Assembly: GCF_000090795.2 (NCBI RefSeq)
Contig: NW_003546344.1
Span: 25,987-82,411, forward strand
Length of the DNA stretch: 56,425 bases
Direction: 5' to 3'
Source of the DNA: Amphimedon queenslandica
Lineage: Eukaryota; Porifera; Demospongiae; Haplosclerida; Niphatidae
Below are positions 23,903 through 35,357 of the stretch, in pieces. Position numbers and translations under genes: made by a program. The notes below the pieces were generated by a model. That model was not told where the DNA came from and did no database searches. It saw only the letters and a list, made by a program, of their open reading frames with translations. Each line of letters begins with the position of its first letter. The stretch's first letter is position 1.

Positions 23903-26900
23903 ATGAATGTATGGAGCTTGATATTGCTTCTCTTATTATCAATTATCTCATCAGTTTCAAGTGAGTTCATATGTGCACTGAAATAAGTTATAAGTTAGAT
24001 TTGGATGCATTCAAATAATTAATGAATACAATTCATTTTTAAAGTTTCCCCTTTTGCTATATATGTACATCTAGGTGCAATATCTGGCATCTCATTTGTT
24101 GCACGAATTAAATTTGGTTCTAGATTCAAATAAAGCTAATTTTGTAATAATTGTTTGCAAACATTAACATAAAAATATTGGCTTAATTGTGACTTGTGGG
24201 GAGTTACACTTACAATCAAACTAGATAATCTATAGCAGTAGTGTATTTTTAAAATCCATTAGTTTCTCACTTTAACAGGTACTGATCCTATCATCAGACA
24301 GAGATTAAGGAGTAATGAAATCATCAGTCAAATTGTGAAAGGTCTAGCAACTTATATAGTCAATACAGACTATTACTTTGACTGCACTTCAGTAACTTAT
24401 GGTAGCTCTTTAGTGTGGCAGAGAGATGGGGCTAGCTTGGGAGGATCACAAAGTACACTTTCTGGTATGGTTCCAGGCCTTAGATTCTCTTTCTTTACTC
24501 CAGCAATGGATAGAGAGGGAATATATATATGTAGGCATAATGATAGTGTATCAGTGTCTCTAATGATAACTACTAGTAAGTGAAAATGAGAAGACAAGTG
24601 TTGTTGTATGTATTGGTGTTTGTTATGTTACTGTATAAAAAGCTAATAACTACGGTAGCTATATTGTGCATGCAACCTGGTCCAGCTATATATGCAAAGT
24701 GATGAAAATGATTGAATATATTTACACTACTACTGTTGTTTTACATGTACTTAGCTAATCCAGCAGTACAATCTATACATGAAAACATCACTGTGTTTGC
24801 TGGTAACAATGTCTCCATTGAGTTCTATGTCTCATCAGAGCCATTCATCACATCTACTGACATAACATGGTCCTTTAATAGTGCTTTAATTACTGCTGCC
24901 TCATCAAATAAATATAATTTTACTTTCGATAATCGGATATTAAACATTCAGTCAGTGGATGCATCTGATGCTGGAGAGTATGATATAACAGTAAAGGATA
25001 ATGTATCAGCTACAACTAGACTAATGGTACTCTGTAAGTGTAGTTATATTTTTACACATTGACATTATATCGTTTTGTTACATCTACTGTTTATCATCTT
25101 TCATTTTCATGATTTGCAAATGCCTTCAAAAAATTAAAAAAACATGTCACCATTAAATTTATGACCCCATGTCGATCCCCATAAAATTTTAAGTTCATTT
25201 TAAGGCTTAAATTATAATTTACATGCTAGAACTTATGTTATAATAGTTATAATGATTGCTATAGTCACAGTTTTTAGTTTAATTTTTACAGTTGATTGAT
25301 TCAATATTTATGTAGCTCTTAGTTTGATTGTCCATCCATTGAGTGAACTGAGCCTAATTGAATGGGAATCATTTACTTTGAACTGTACAGTGAAAGGATC
25401 AGTTGATATCATTAGCATCCAGTGGTATAGATCTAACGGATCAGCACTGCCTGATGGACACATCATTCACACCAAAGTAACTTATCATATAATGGTTAGT
25501 TTAAGCCATTGTGGTGTAGTACTGTAGTCTGTAAAATACATAATCTTTTTGAAAATGCATGAAATTATTTGTCATTATTTGCAAGGGGAATCATGCATGC
25601 AGTTATTGTCAAACACTTGCAAAATAAGGCTAGACAAACATGCATGTATGTATGCATTATAATGAGCTTTATTGATAATGCTATGTCTCATTCCCAATAT
25701 CATTATTATAGTTAACATCAGTGTTAATAGTACCCAATGCTCGTGTATCAGATAGTGGATTGTATTATTGTGTTGCAAGATTTACTGATGGAACTAATTC
25801 TTCACAATCAAATGAATCTTTTGTAAATATTACTGGTAAATATATATCTATATGCACTCTGTTATACTCTCTGTCTCCCTCTTACATGATATCTGTTTCA
25901 AATGTATGTTTCTTATTGTATCATAACCTTGTTTGTGTGTGTCCTTTTTAGGTTATTGTATATGGGTGTGTGTGTTTATGTATGATGATGATTTTCTTTT
26001 TGTAGGAGGCATACGTATTATCTACTTCCCACAAGAGAATAATAGTATCTCCATCATCATATCATCACTACTTCTCTTCATTTCATCTCCTTCATTTCGT
26101 ATACAGTGTAAAGGTTCAGGTGATATAACATGGATCAATCCAAATGGTGAACCAGTGACCTTTAATAATACCAGTACCCCTCATCAGTCTTCGAATGGTA
26201 TCTTAAATTTCACTCAAAGTCCAACTAATGGAGAGCTATATACCTGTCTATCAGACACTGGAGCTAGTGACAGTGTGTTTGTGACCATTGGTAATTATAG
26301 TCCATTTTTGTGTGTGATGTATTCAAACGTGTATGTGTATCTATGGGTTAATGCATCTGGTTGACTTCCTCTTGTTTTGGCTTATATTACCTTTATTTTA
26401 CTTTATATTACCATTAGATAATCCAGCTATTTATACATCAAATTCTTCAATACTAATAAAAAGTTCTACTATTATCATGACTGCTACCATTAGGGTCTAT
26501 GTTGATGGTTTAGACCCTCCACCAACTCCTAACAATATAACATGGCATCATAATGAGCAGCTCATCCACAATACATCATCTTATATGCTAACATCAAACA
26601 ACACTGTTCTAGCTATAACAGGTCAGGGGTCTAGTCTTATAGGCAGCTATACAATACGAGTTAGGACTATTAATGGAGACAGCAGTGTAACTGTTAATGT
26701 CACTTACCCAGGTATAAAAAAGAATAGAGGAATAGAAAAATGTTGGAGTAGATTATGAAATATTGGCCGTTGGAGTAGATTATGAAATATTGGCTATTTT
26801 AAAAAGTTGCTAGGACTCCTAATATTTTTTGTAATATTGCCACATATTAATTATATTTGGCTGCATGTTTGGCGCTATCATTATTATCATTAGTTATATT

Positions 26901-27949
26901 TTTTTTGTTTTTTATAGATGCACCAACTATTACAATTGATGGTCCTGATATTATCAGAGAAGGTGATAATGTTTCTCTTCATTGCAATATCACTAGTTCC
27001 TTACCAGTTAACAATATATCATGGTATTTCGCTACAAGTTCCAGCACTGAGACTTTACTCCAGCTACAAGAGCCTCTACTAATGATTGTGAATGCTAGAC
27101 GGGATTCTTCAGGATTTTATATTTGTTCAGTGACAGATGATGTTAGAACTACCAATCAGTCAATAGAAATACACATACAATGTAAGCTGCAATAAAATAT
27201 TATAATGAGTTGGTTGCCCTTTTGTGGACATTGCTTATAAATTAATGTTGATATTCAAAGAAAAGCTAATGCTAAAATTAATCATGTACATTAATTTTTT
27301 GTATACTGGTAGCTACATGCATAGATATAGTTACACATAGCACAATCTATTTTTGTAATAGCATCAATGCCATTTTAGTAAAAAAGCAGTTAGCTATGCT
27401 AGCCTATAATGATAATGCAGCCAACATAATCAATTTAAAAGAAGTATTTCTTAGATATGGATACAATTTCTTCTATTATGAGTGATGCACCATCTCCTAC
27501 TGAGGAACTATCTCATTCACCAACTAATACATCATCTCTTACTGAGGCACTATCTTATGCACCTACTGATACACCATCTCTTACCAGCACAACAGTTACT
27601 ACAGCTAGTACTGGTTAGATTTACACTTTGATATTACACCTATATATTTATGCATGTAGCTGTCATCATACCAGTAGTATTATTGTCAACATCAACTATT
27701 GTTATAATAGTTATAATCACAGTGAGTATCGCTGTATATGCTAAGAGGAAAAACAAGAAGAGTAAGACATTAGTGAATTAGGAATAATTATTCTTTATTA
27801 TTACAGGGGCTTTCTCATCGGAACACATCAGTACCATTCCTAATGCAGCATATGAAGATATTAATAAATTAAATATCAATATTAATCCAGCTTATGGTGA
27901 GACTACAATACAACAGAATGATGTGACTTATGAAGAAATACAAATATAA
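23903..27949 (+). CDS. Six-Ig-domain type I receptor with cytoplasmic ITIM
   Basis: Eleven exons: 23903-23960, 24279-24575, 24755-25033, 25316-25494, 25712-25835, 26006-26290, 26418-26711, 26918-27181, 27455-27613, 27660-27761 and 27807-27949. They give 727 aa. Signal peptide 1-19; Ig domains roughly 20-118, 119-211, 212-312, 313-407, 408-505 and 506-593; a Ser/Thr/Pro stalk 594-646; TM about 650-673 and KRKNKK; a 47-residue tail. Ig domains are one exon each with phase-1 borders, except domain 3, which is split. Domains 1, 3, 4 and 6 keep the Cys pair (for example FTLNC and YYCVAR); domains 2 and 5 lack it. The tail ends VTYEEIQI, a strict ITIM (V-T-Y-E-E-I, 720-725), with AAYEDI (694-699) upstream. 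A recognition/inhibitory signalling role through SH2 phosphatases is inferred; the ligand is unknown. Confidence 0.88.
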
Positions 27950-28843
27950 GAACTATATATCTTGCTTAATATTTTCTTGCTTAATATTTTTTGTGATTTA
28001 AGAATTCTTGGTGTGACAATTGAAATTTTAAAACAAAATTAATTCCAGAAATGTATACTAAAATCTAATTTTGATTGGAATCTGCTTCATCTACATGCAT
28101 AAAAACATTGATAATATGTACCACAGTACTAGCAAATGTAATATAAATAGAGATTTGTCTCCTATAGCCCTTTCTGATGGCCAAAATAATAATTCTGTAG
28201 TAAATATTATCATTTTTACATGATTATCATTATCTTCATTATGTATATTATCATTAAGAATTATAATCATTATTTTTATTTTTGTTATTATTTATATTTG
28301 TTACTATTTTTTATTATTTTTATGATTAATTATTATTATCTATTGACAGCAATGTAGTGTAGCCTTTATGTGGTGCTGCCCGGGATCACTAGTGGTTACT
28401 ACTCTACTCTTACTGCTAGTGAGTGATGCTACAAGATGAAATAACAGTATAGGCCTAAACTATGTATGAGGAATTTTTTAATTTTATCTTTGAGAAGTTT
28501 AAGTTGAAATAAGAGATTTATGAACTCACCTTCCCAAGACACAAACCTATTTGACTTTTAGACATTAATTTTACTATTATTTAATTGGATATAATGGTAG
28601 TGTATTTGCCTAAGATGACACTAGTGATGCTAAATGAGCTATGTACTACCATAGATGGTACTACTTTACTTCATGCACCATGATAATTATCAGCAGCCAC
28701 TGAACATGCTGCAAATGCATTTTCATTCAACATTATTAATTTTTCTTTTACTAATGTAAGAAACCAGGTGGTGTGTGTGTGCTTTTAAAAGATAACAAAA
28801 ACTCAAGCTAGTTGATGTTAATCTAACAGTAATAATAATAATA

Positions 28844-28900
<57 letters not shown>

Positions 28901-28989
28901 GAGAGAGAGAGAGAAAAAGTTTACTATAATACAAGAGGTGGACATTACATTTACTTGTATTAACACTAGTCAGTAAGAGAGTGCATAGA
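27950..28989. other. Convergent spacer with (AAT)n microsatellite
   Basis: AT-rich spacer between the Ig receptor and the 3' end of CSE1L. About 28827-28899 is a pure AATAAT run followed by (GA)n. A poly-Leu ORF on the minus strand is a product of this repeat. No gene is recognised. Confidence 0.6.
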
Positions 28990-31902
28990 CTAGAGCAGTG
29001 TTGAGATGTTAGCTTGCTGTAAATACTGCTGCAAGAACAGAGTGGCTTCATCAGTGAGACCAGTAGTAATCATATTTGAGAACCTCCCCGGGTGCTCCGA
29101 CGAAAGCCTATGCAAGGATTGAGCCAAGAGGAGCTTAGCATTCGGTACGAGAGACTGGAAAGGATCGTAGTCCTTGGATCCGGCCATAATGAGTTGAGAA
29201 TAGGTAGCCTGATAGCCTGGAGTCTCCTCAATCTCTATGAATGTCTCGTCTTCTGGTGTGCCCTCCTCTGGTAGCTCAAACAAAGAGATGAGTGCTTGGA
29301 GGAGAGGCAGCCATAGACCCATGTACATGTCTGAGAGCATCTCTGGCGTCTCTGTGAGGATCTTTGTTATACCAATGGCACAGATCTTTCTCTCCGTGGA
29401 TCCACTGACCTTCTGAACGTCAGCTATTATCACCTTCTCCAGGAGCATAGCAAAGAGCTTTGGCTGTATGGAGTCGACTAATTGGAGGAGCTCGGACCCA
29501 CCATGTTTCCCAGCATACAGACAGACAAAAACGACAAGACTTTTCACATACTTGGTGGTCTTAGAGGACTGGAGGCGCCTGAACAGCAACGTGAAGACAT
29601 CTTTCATTTGAGGCCTTAAGACGGACATATCGATGTGCTCTATCATTGTACCAAGGATGTAAAAACCTTCGTGATCGTTAGATTTCGATGCAATCAGTTT
29701 CTGAAAGACTCCGAGTAAATTAGTGAGCCTGTTACTAGCGACAACGTCAGTGGGTGCCTTTTCAATGAAAGCTTGTAAGAGACGAACGAGAGCAGGAATG
29801 TTACCAGGCCTCTCCCAGAGGGTGGGGCTCAACAGGTGAGGATAAATGGTCATGTATGCCGGGGGAATAGGGGAAGGGCGGAGCTCGAGCAACAGAGACA
29901 GAATCTGAAATATGTATGGCAGGAACTCGGCTACGTCTTGTACAAGGATACTCTCAATGATAGGGAAAAGAGCCTCTTCAAATTTACTGGCGGACTGCTG
30001 GTTGACTTTACAGCTATAACGAATGATGCAACAGATGCTCTCAAAAAGATAGTGATTGAAGTGAGGTTTACTAGGATTCTGACAGACGAGGGCAAGCTTT
30101 GCGACTAACTCCTTGAGAAGTGTCTCTCCATAAGGGACTATACTCTCCTTCATCGTGGAGAATGACCTCATGATGGCTTTCATAATGTACTCATTCTCTA
30201 GTGATCCTTCCTTCCTCAGACAATTGAACAAGTTAGTGAGGAGTGTCTCGAGGTGAGGCTGAATGTCTTCAGGGAGGAGTGCCATAGCTCCTCCCTCTAA
30301 ACGAAGGAGGAGGAGCTTCTCAATACAGTGAGCTGCATAAGTGTGAACTACGGTATTGTTTGAGGTGAGGTGAACGAGAAGGAGAGGGAGAGATTGGAGT
30401 AGCAACGGGCGAGGCAAGACCCCACGAAACGTTATTAGGAACCGAATGGAATCAGCACGAAGGACGGCTTGCTTATTGACGTCAGGGGAAGACAGCTCCG
30501 GTATGCACTGAACTGTAAAAATGTCTGCCACATTAACCAAATCGCTCGTTTGAGTGATACCGTGACGAGAGTTTTTAGATCGAGTGGCGAGTGCCGAGAT
30601 GAGATAGAGAGCTGTGTCCTTACTCTTCCAGTTTTTGACAGGGTCTTGTTGATACTCTTGCAACATTGCAGAGATGTAGGAGGAGAATATGGTAGTAATG
30701 GGTCCCTCAAAATATCGACTGAGACCGCGAATAAGATTAGAAGCTGAGTGTCGGCGGGTCCCAATATCGGATCCTTCAAGGTCTCGTCTCAGATACTCCT
30801 CGGCGTTGTCCTCAAATAATTCCTCGTCAGACTCACGGAATTTCATATTAGGAACTACAACATTCTCACAGATAGTCCGCAAGGTGGTCTCATCAGAGAA
30901 AAGGTGCTGGTAAGAGGGTCTCTCTATTACTGAAGCCAGGAACTCAATGGCCATACTCACAAGCATATCGTGCTTAGGACGGGCATCAGTAGATACCAGT
31001 AGATTCCAAACAGTCTTGACATAATCCGATAAAAACGGAGAGAAGTCCTCGTCGTACTTTTGAGCTAGCATGGTCGCTATGGAGCATATCTGTGATTTAA
31101 CAAGCTCCAGAGGGCCGGCTTCTTCATCGCCATCGGTCTCCAGTAGTTTGTTTGTGGTCGTTAGTAATGTGTGGAAGTGGACCATCCACGGCTCGAGGTT
31201 CTTCTCGGCAAAATGATCCGGAAGCTCTTGATACGTCAAGTTGTAGAATATCTTTGCTATGAATAGGAGAGAGCTAAACAAAACCTTGAGAGCGATTGGA
31301 TTCTGAGAGTTGGTCGAGGCTAGTCGCATTGTCGCCTCTAATAGCTCAGTGAGTGGAGCAGCCAAACCATCAAGTACAACAAGTATCTCCATCCACAGTT
31401 CCTGTGATTTGAACTCATGACGATACCGTTTAGTGAGTGAGTGGGCGGTACGTAAAACCCCATTGATGACATGGAAGTCTCCAGTTTTAAAATGGCCGAC
31501 CATTTCTTCAATGAGTCCGGGCCAGTTATTGGGGAAGTCCTCTCGTCCTATTATGGTGATGGCATCGCTCAGCTGCTTCTGGAGTGCCTCAGGGGATTTA
31601 AGCATCAGGCTGACAATGTGGGTCTTTATGAGCTGTCGATCGACGTCAGATATCGTGCTGGTTTTATCGACGATCCTCCAGTTGCGTTTGACAAAGTTCT
31701 TAAAAACAATGGAGGCAGCTTGACGAGTGTGAGTGTCGATGGTTTGATCGTCTGTTATTTGGAGGAGGAGCATTGGATAGTTCTGTGTGGTCTCAACAGA
31801 GATAAGGAAATCCTCTGCTTGTTTCCTTACTTGGTAGTTTTCAGATAACGTGTGAGTGAGGTACGTGGCTACGGCTTGGATGTTGGCGGGTGTGGCCTCC
31901 AT
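28990..31902 (-). CDS. CSE1L: Exportin-2 (importin-alpha re-exporter, CAS)
   Basis: One uninterrupted ORF of 970 aa, essentially the length of the human protein (971). Exportin-2 is a karyopherin-beta HEAT-repeat protein that binds RanGTP and returns importin-alpha to the cytoplasm. The N-terminus has the importin-beta N-terminal pattern (VRKQAEDFLISVE, then LLLQITDD and QAASIVFKNFVKRNW). The CSE1 central region and C-terminal CAS domain run through (FYILGTMIEHIDMSVLRPQMK, VKSLVVFVCLYAGKHG). No frameshift or missing segment is visible, so it looks functional. The complete absence of coding introns contrasts with nearly every other gene here and suggests retroposition or intron loss. A 5' UTR intron upstream of 31902 cannot be excluded. 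Its start lies 291 bases from the divergent ependymin gene. Confidence 0.97.
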   Translation of the reverse strand: MEATPANIQAVATYLTHTLSENYQVRKQAEDFLISVETTQNYPMLLLQITDDQTIDTHTRQAASIVFKNFVKRNWRIVDKTSTISDVDRQLIKTHIVSLMLKSPEALQKQLSDAITIIGREDFPNNWPGLIEEMVGHFKTGDFHVINGVLRTAHSLTKRYRHEFKSQELWMEILVVLDGLAAPLTELLEATMRLASTNSQNPIALKVLFSSLLFIAKIFYNLTYQELPDHFAEKNLEPWMVHFHTLLTTTNKLLETDGDEEAGPLELVKSQICSIATMLAQKYDEDFSPFLSDYVKTVWNLLVSTDARPKHDMLVSMAIEFLASVIERPSYQHLFSDETTLRTICENVVVPNMKFRESDEELFEDNAEEYLRRDLEGSDIGTRRHSASNLIRGLSRYFEGPITTIFSSYISAMLQEYQQDPVKNWKSKDTALYLISALATRSKNSRHGITQTSDLVNVADIFTVQCIPELSSPDVNKQAVLRADSIRFLITFRGVLPRPLLLQSLPLLLVHLTSNNTVVHTYAAHCIEKLLLLRLEGGAMALLPEDIQPHLETLLTNLFNCLRKEGSLENEYIMKAIMRSFSTMKESIVPYGETLLKELVAKLALVCQNPSKPHFNHYLFESICCIIRYSCKVNQQSASKFEEALFPIIESILVQDVAEFLPYIFQILSLLLELRPSPIPPAYMTIYPHLLSPTLWERPGNIPALVRLLQAFIEKAPTDVVASNRLTNLLGVFQKLIASKSNDHEGFYILGTMIEHIDMSVLRPQMKDVFTLLFRRLQSSKTTKYVKSLVVFVCLYAGKHGGSELLQLVDSIQPKLFAMLLEKVIIADVQKVSGSTERKICAIGITKILTETPEMLSDMYMGLWLPLLQALISLFELPEEGTPEDETFIEIEETPGYQATYSQLIMAGSKDYDPFQSLVPNAKLLLAQSLHRLSSEHPGRFSNMITTGLTDEATLFLQQYLQQANISTLL

Positions 31903-32193
31903 ATTTTACTAGGGAGAAGGGTGGGGAGAGAAGGAAACAGTAAAGTACACTCGATAAATGATAGTTAAACAGTTAGAATATATAAGAAAGCTCCTTACTT
32001 TTGTTTAAGCTTTAAAGATGATCAAAATTGGCGTAGATATAGGAAGAAAAGCAGCAGACACGGTTCAACTCCTCTCACTCAGACTCACTGCCCAAATGGA
32101 GTCTCTTACTGAGCATGCGCACAAACAACACGCGGGCTATGAATAATTTTAAGATTGCCAACCGAGCTACACTGTAGCTAATCCATAAGCAAA
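31903..32193. promoter_or_regulatory. Divergent promoter region, CSE1L and ependymin gene 1
   Basis: A 291-base interval separates the two ATGs of opposite-strand genes, so both promoters must lie here or be nested. It contains GAGCATGCGCAC (32111-32122), an NRF-1-like GC element close to the CSE1L side. No TATA box is obvious. Confidence 0.4.
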
Positions 32194-33111
32194 ATGATTT
32201 GCAAACTTTTTGCTCTTGTTTTTGCTGTGGCAGGTTTCGCTGGTGTTGCCTTTGGCCAGCTACCATTCCCTCAAAGATGCTGTAAGTGTTTTAGCAAAAA
32301 GTACTGAAATCATAGGTTTAAAAACTAATTTTGTTCTTTTTAACATAGTTGATTCACCTGGAGGTTGGAGTGGCCACTTTCATCGAGTATGCAAAAGCAA
32401 GATAAAAACATAATATAAGCTTTACACAATTTATAGATTGATTATTCTAGTGGGCATCTTACTCATGGTTACATGTATTACAACAGGACGGAACTGCGTA
32501 TACTATATGCTCATGAACCAACAGTAGACGTCCCACAGTATGAGAAACATTGGATCTTCTTTAACTTAGTGAGTACATTATAATCATTATAATTATAGCT
32601 GACTTGATTTGTAGAAGAAATCATACAGATACTATGAAACAGATAAAACTTGCAAAATAGAAGACATACCATCAGATGAGTACTTTCCAACATATGGAGC
32701 TCCAAGGGGATCTGAGTATGTACATCGGGATCGATTGGGTGCATACACATATAACCTAGGAGTGACAACTGATTACTTTAGAATGAGAACAGGTATAAAT
32801 TGGGTATAAAATGCAGTTTATATACAATTTGAATAATCTTCGTATAGAGACTGGTGGCACATATCGTGGTTTTTATGCACCTGTAACTGATTCCTCTGGT
32901 ATTGACTTCAATTGTGTTCCTGTAATTGAGAGCTATGAGAATATTGACACAATTCCAACATATCAGAGGAACATGCACTGGACGTAAGCATGCATGATAA
33001 TTATTATAATGTTGATAATGTCTTTTTATGCATAGGTACATGAATATTACTACTTTTCCAAACCCTTCTGCTATATGGGACCTACCTGATGCATGCAGAG
33101 AGAGAGAATAA
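32194..33111 (+). CDS. Ependymin-related secreted protein, copy 1
   Basis: Six exons, 32194-32281, 32349-32386, 32437-32568, 32615-32792, 32848-32983 and 33036-33111, encode 215 aa. A cleavable signal peptide (about 1-21, ending VAFG) is followed by RCFDSPGGWSG, matching the C..P..W.G start of ependymins. GYMYYNRTEL, the C-x-IEDIP segment, NLGVTTDYFRM, CVPVIESY and the terminal NPSAIWDLPDAC parallel ependymin CIPV and DPSVF.PP..C. Ependymin-related proteins are secreted, calcium-binding, lysosome- or matrix-associated proteins with a hydrophobic pocket; the ligand here is unknown. NRT and NIT are potential N-glycosylation sites. The stop TAA overlaps an AATAAA poly(A) signal. It is the first of five tandem copies with identical exon phases. 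Confidence 0.85.
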
Positions 33112-33221
33112 AACATTAAACTCATGAAGTGCTGTTAATGCTGTTATAGTGCTAGGTCTACTGCTTATGAATTATTAATTATTTCATAACTATTAATAAC
33201 TTTGTGCTGAGCTCCACCAAA

Positions 33222-34148
33222 ATGGTTTGCAAACTTTTTGCTGTCGTTCTTGCCGTGGTAGTTTGCGCTGGTGTTGCCTTTGGCCAGCCACCATTACCTC
33301 AAAGATGCTGTAAGTGTTTTAGCAAAAAGTACCGAAATAATAGCCATAGGCTTTAAATAACAACTAACTTTTGTTCTAGTTGAGTCACCTTCAGCTTGGA
33401 GTGGCCACTTTCATCGGGTAAGAAAAAGCAAGATAAAAACATAATATAAGCTTTACATGATCTATAGATTGATTATTCTAGTGGGCATCTTACTCATGGC
33501 TACATGTTTTACAACAGGACAGAGTTTCGTCTACTATACATTCATGAGCCAACAGTAGACGTCCCACAGTATGAGAATCATTGGCTCTTCTACAACACAG
33601 TGAGTACTTATGATACGATTATAGCTGACTTTGATTTTAATGCATATAGAGGAAATCATACAGATACTATGATAAGGATGACACTTGTAGTATAGAAGAC
33701 ATTCCATCAGATGAGCTCATTCCAAGGTTTGGAGCTCCAAGTGAATCTGAGTATGTCCACCGTGATCGATTGGGTGCATACACATATAACCTAGGAGTGA
33801 CAACTGATTACTTTAGAATGAGAACAGGTATAAATGTCTTTGGGTATAAAATGCAGTTTATATACAATTTGAATAATCTTCGTATATATAGAGACTGGTG
33901 GCACATATCGTGGCTTTTATGCACCTGAGTTTGAGACTGTTGCTACTGATTTCATGTGTGTTCCTGTTATTGAGAGCTATGAGAATATTGACACAATTCC
34001 AACACATCAGAGGAACATGCACTGGACGTAAGCATGCATGATTATTATAATCTATGATACTATCTTTCATAGGTACATGAATATTACTACTTTTCCAATC
34101 CCTTCTGCTGTATGGGACCTACCTGCTGCATGCAGAGAGAGAGAATAA
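33222..34148 (+). CDS. Ependymin-related secreted protein, copy 2
   Basis: Exons 33222-33309, 33380-33417, 33468-33599, 33650-33827, 33892-34027 and 34073-34148 encode 215 aa with the same phases as copy 1. The signal peptide is MVCKLFAVVLAVVVCAGVAF. The protein differs from copy 1 by scattered substitutions (for example WLFYNT for WIFFNL) and keeps all cysteines. Introns are also alignable with copy 1, so these two form a young pair. The stop codon again overlaps AATAAA. A conserved GAGCTCCACCAAA block precedes the ATG. Confidence 0.85.
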
Positions 34149-34275
34149 AACATTGAACTGATTAAGTGCTGTTTATGCTGTTATTGCTACTATTCTTGCT
34201 ATACTGCTTATGAATATTAAAAATTTTCATAACTATTAATAACTTGGTGCAAAAATTTTCGTGAGCTCCACCAAA

Positions 34276-35204
34276 ATGGTTTGTAAACTTTTTGCTGTCG
34301 TTCTTGCTGTAGCAGTTTGTGCTGGTGTTGCCTTTGGCCAGCCACAAAGATGCTGTAAGTGACGTTCGAAAATCAGCTAAGCTAAATTTTGCATGGCATG
34401 GGTTATTAAATTAATTTCTTTTTGTATTATAGTTGTGTCCCCTCCATCATGGAGTGGCGTCTTTTTTCGGGTATGCAAAGTGCAAAAATTAATTTATTTA
34501 TGTAGTATCAATAGGTTGATTACTCCCGTGGGCAGAGTGACCGTGGGTACATATTTTATAACAGGACTGAGTTTCGGTTGATGTATTCCTTTGAGTCAAG
34601 GATAGGGACACCAGACATAGATAAACACTGGCTCTTCTATAACACAGTAAATAAATGCCATGAGTCTATATGTAACTCTTCACATAATGTATGCATTTAT
34701 AGAGGAAATCATATTTTTATGATGAAAATGCAAATACTTGTGAAGTTGAAGACATTCCAGCAGATGAGCCTATTCCATTGTTTGGGAGTCTACCAGGATC
34801 TGAGTACATACATCATGATCGATTGGGTGCATATTTATTCAACCTAGGAGTGACAGTTGATTACTTCAGATTGAGAACAGGTATATGAAACATCATAATA
34901 GGGCTTTGAGTGACTCTATCCTTCTAGATTCTGGTGGAACATATCGTGGCTATTATTCACCTCTATATGAATCTGTTGCTACTGATTTTATTTGTGTTCC
35001 TGTTATTGAGAGCTATGAGAATATTGACACAATCCCAACACATCAGAGGAACATACACTGGACGTAAGAACATTTTAAACTATAATACTTTTTTAATCAT
35101 AATTTTTATCTTGTCTCTCAATGCATAGGTACATGAACATAACTACTGATCCAATCCCTCCATTTATTTGGGAGCTTCCTATTGCATGTAGAGAGAGGAA
35201 CTAA
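34276..35204 (+). CDS. Ependymin-related secreted protein, copy 3
   Basis: Exons 34276-34354, 34433-34470, 34515-34646, 34703-34880, 34928-35063 and 35129-35204 encode 212 aa. The signal-peptide exon is three codons shorter than in copies 1, 2 and 4 because the PLP-type residues after the cleavage region are missing. The body contains GYIFYNRTEF, GTPDIDKHWLFYNT, CEVEDIPADE, CVPVIESYEN and a C-terminal LPIACRERN. It is nearly identical to copy 4 in exons and introns, indicating recent duplication or gene conversion. Confidence 0.85.
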
Positions 35205-35317
35205 AGCCTCCCATTGTTATGCAACAAAGAACAATGAACTGCATTGCTGTGTTTGTTTATTGCTGACAAGCTGTTATAAATATAATTAGTATTAAAAATT
35301 TTAATAACTTCATAACT

Positions 35318-35357
35318 ATTAATAACTTGGTGCAAAAAATTCTTGAGCTCCACCAAA
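35318..35357 (+). promoter_or_regulatory. Conserved leader upstream of ependymin copies 2-4
   Basis: ATTAATAACTTGGTGC, then GAGCTCCACCAAA directly before ATG, is shared with 34233-34275 (copy 3) and, in shorter form, 33192-33221 (copy 2). It may be the core promoter/5' UTR carried along with the duplication rather than a selected element. Confidence 0.4.

Noticed and set aside
24712..25062. Internal ATG starts in single Ig exons as separate genes
   Set aside because: Each Ig exon has good acceptor and donor sites with matching phase 1, so they are parts of one receptor.
28818..29051. Poly-Leu minus-strand ORF
   Set aside because: Product of the (AAT)n microsatellite; not a TM protein.
32511..33125. 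Minus-strand ORFs opposite the ependymin exons
   Set aside because: Shadows of the plus-strand exons, which alone show conserved splice sites and family motifs in five copies.
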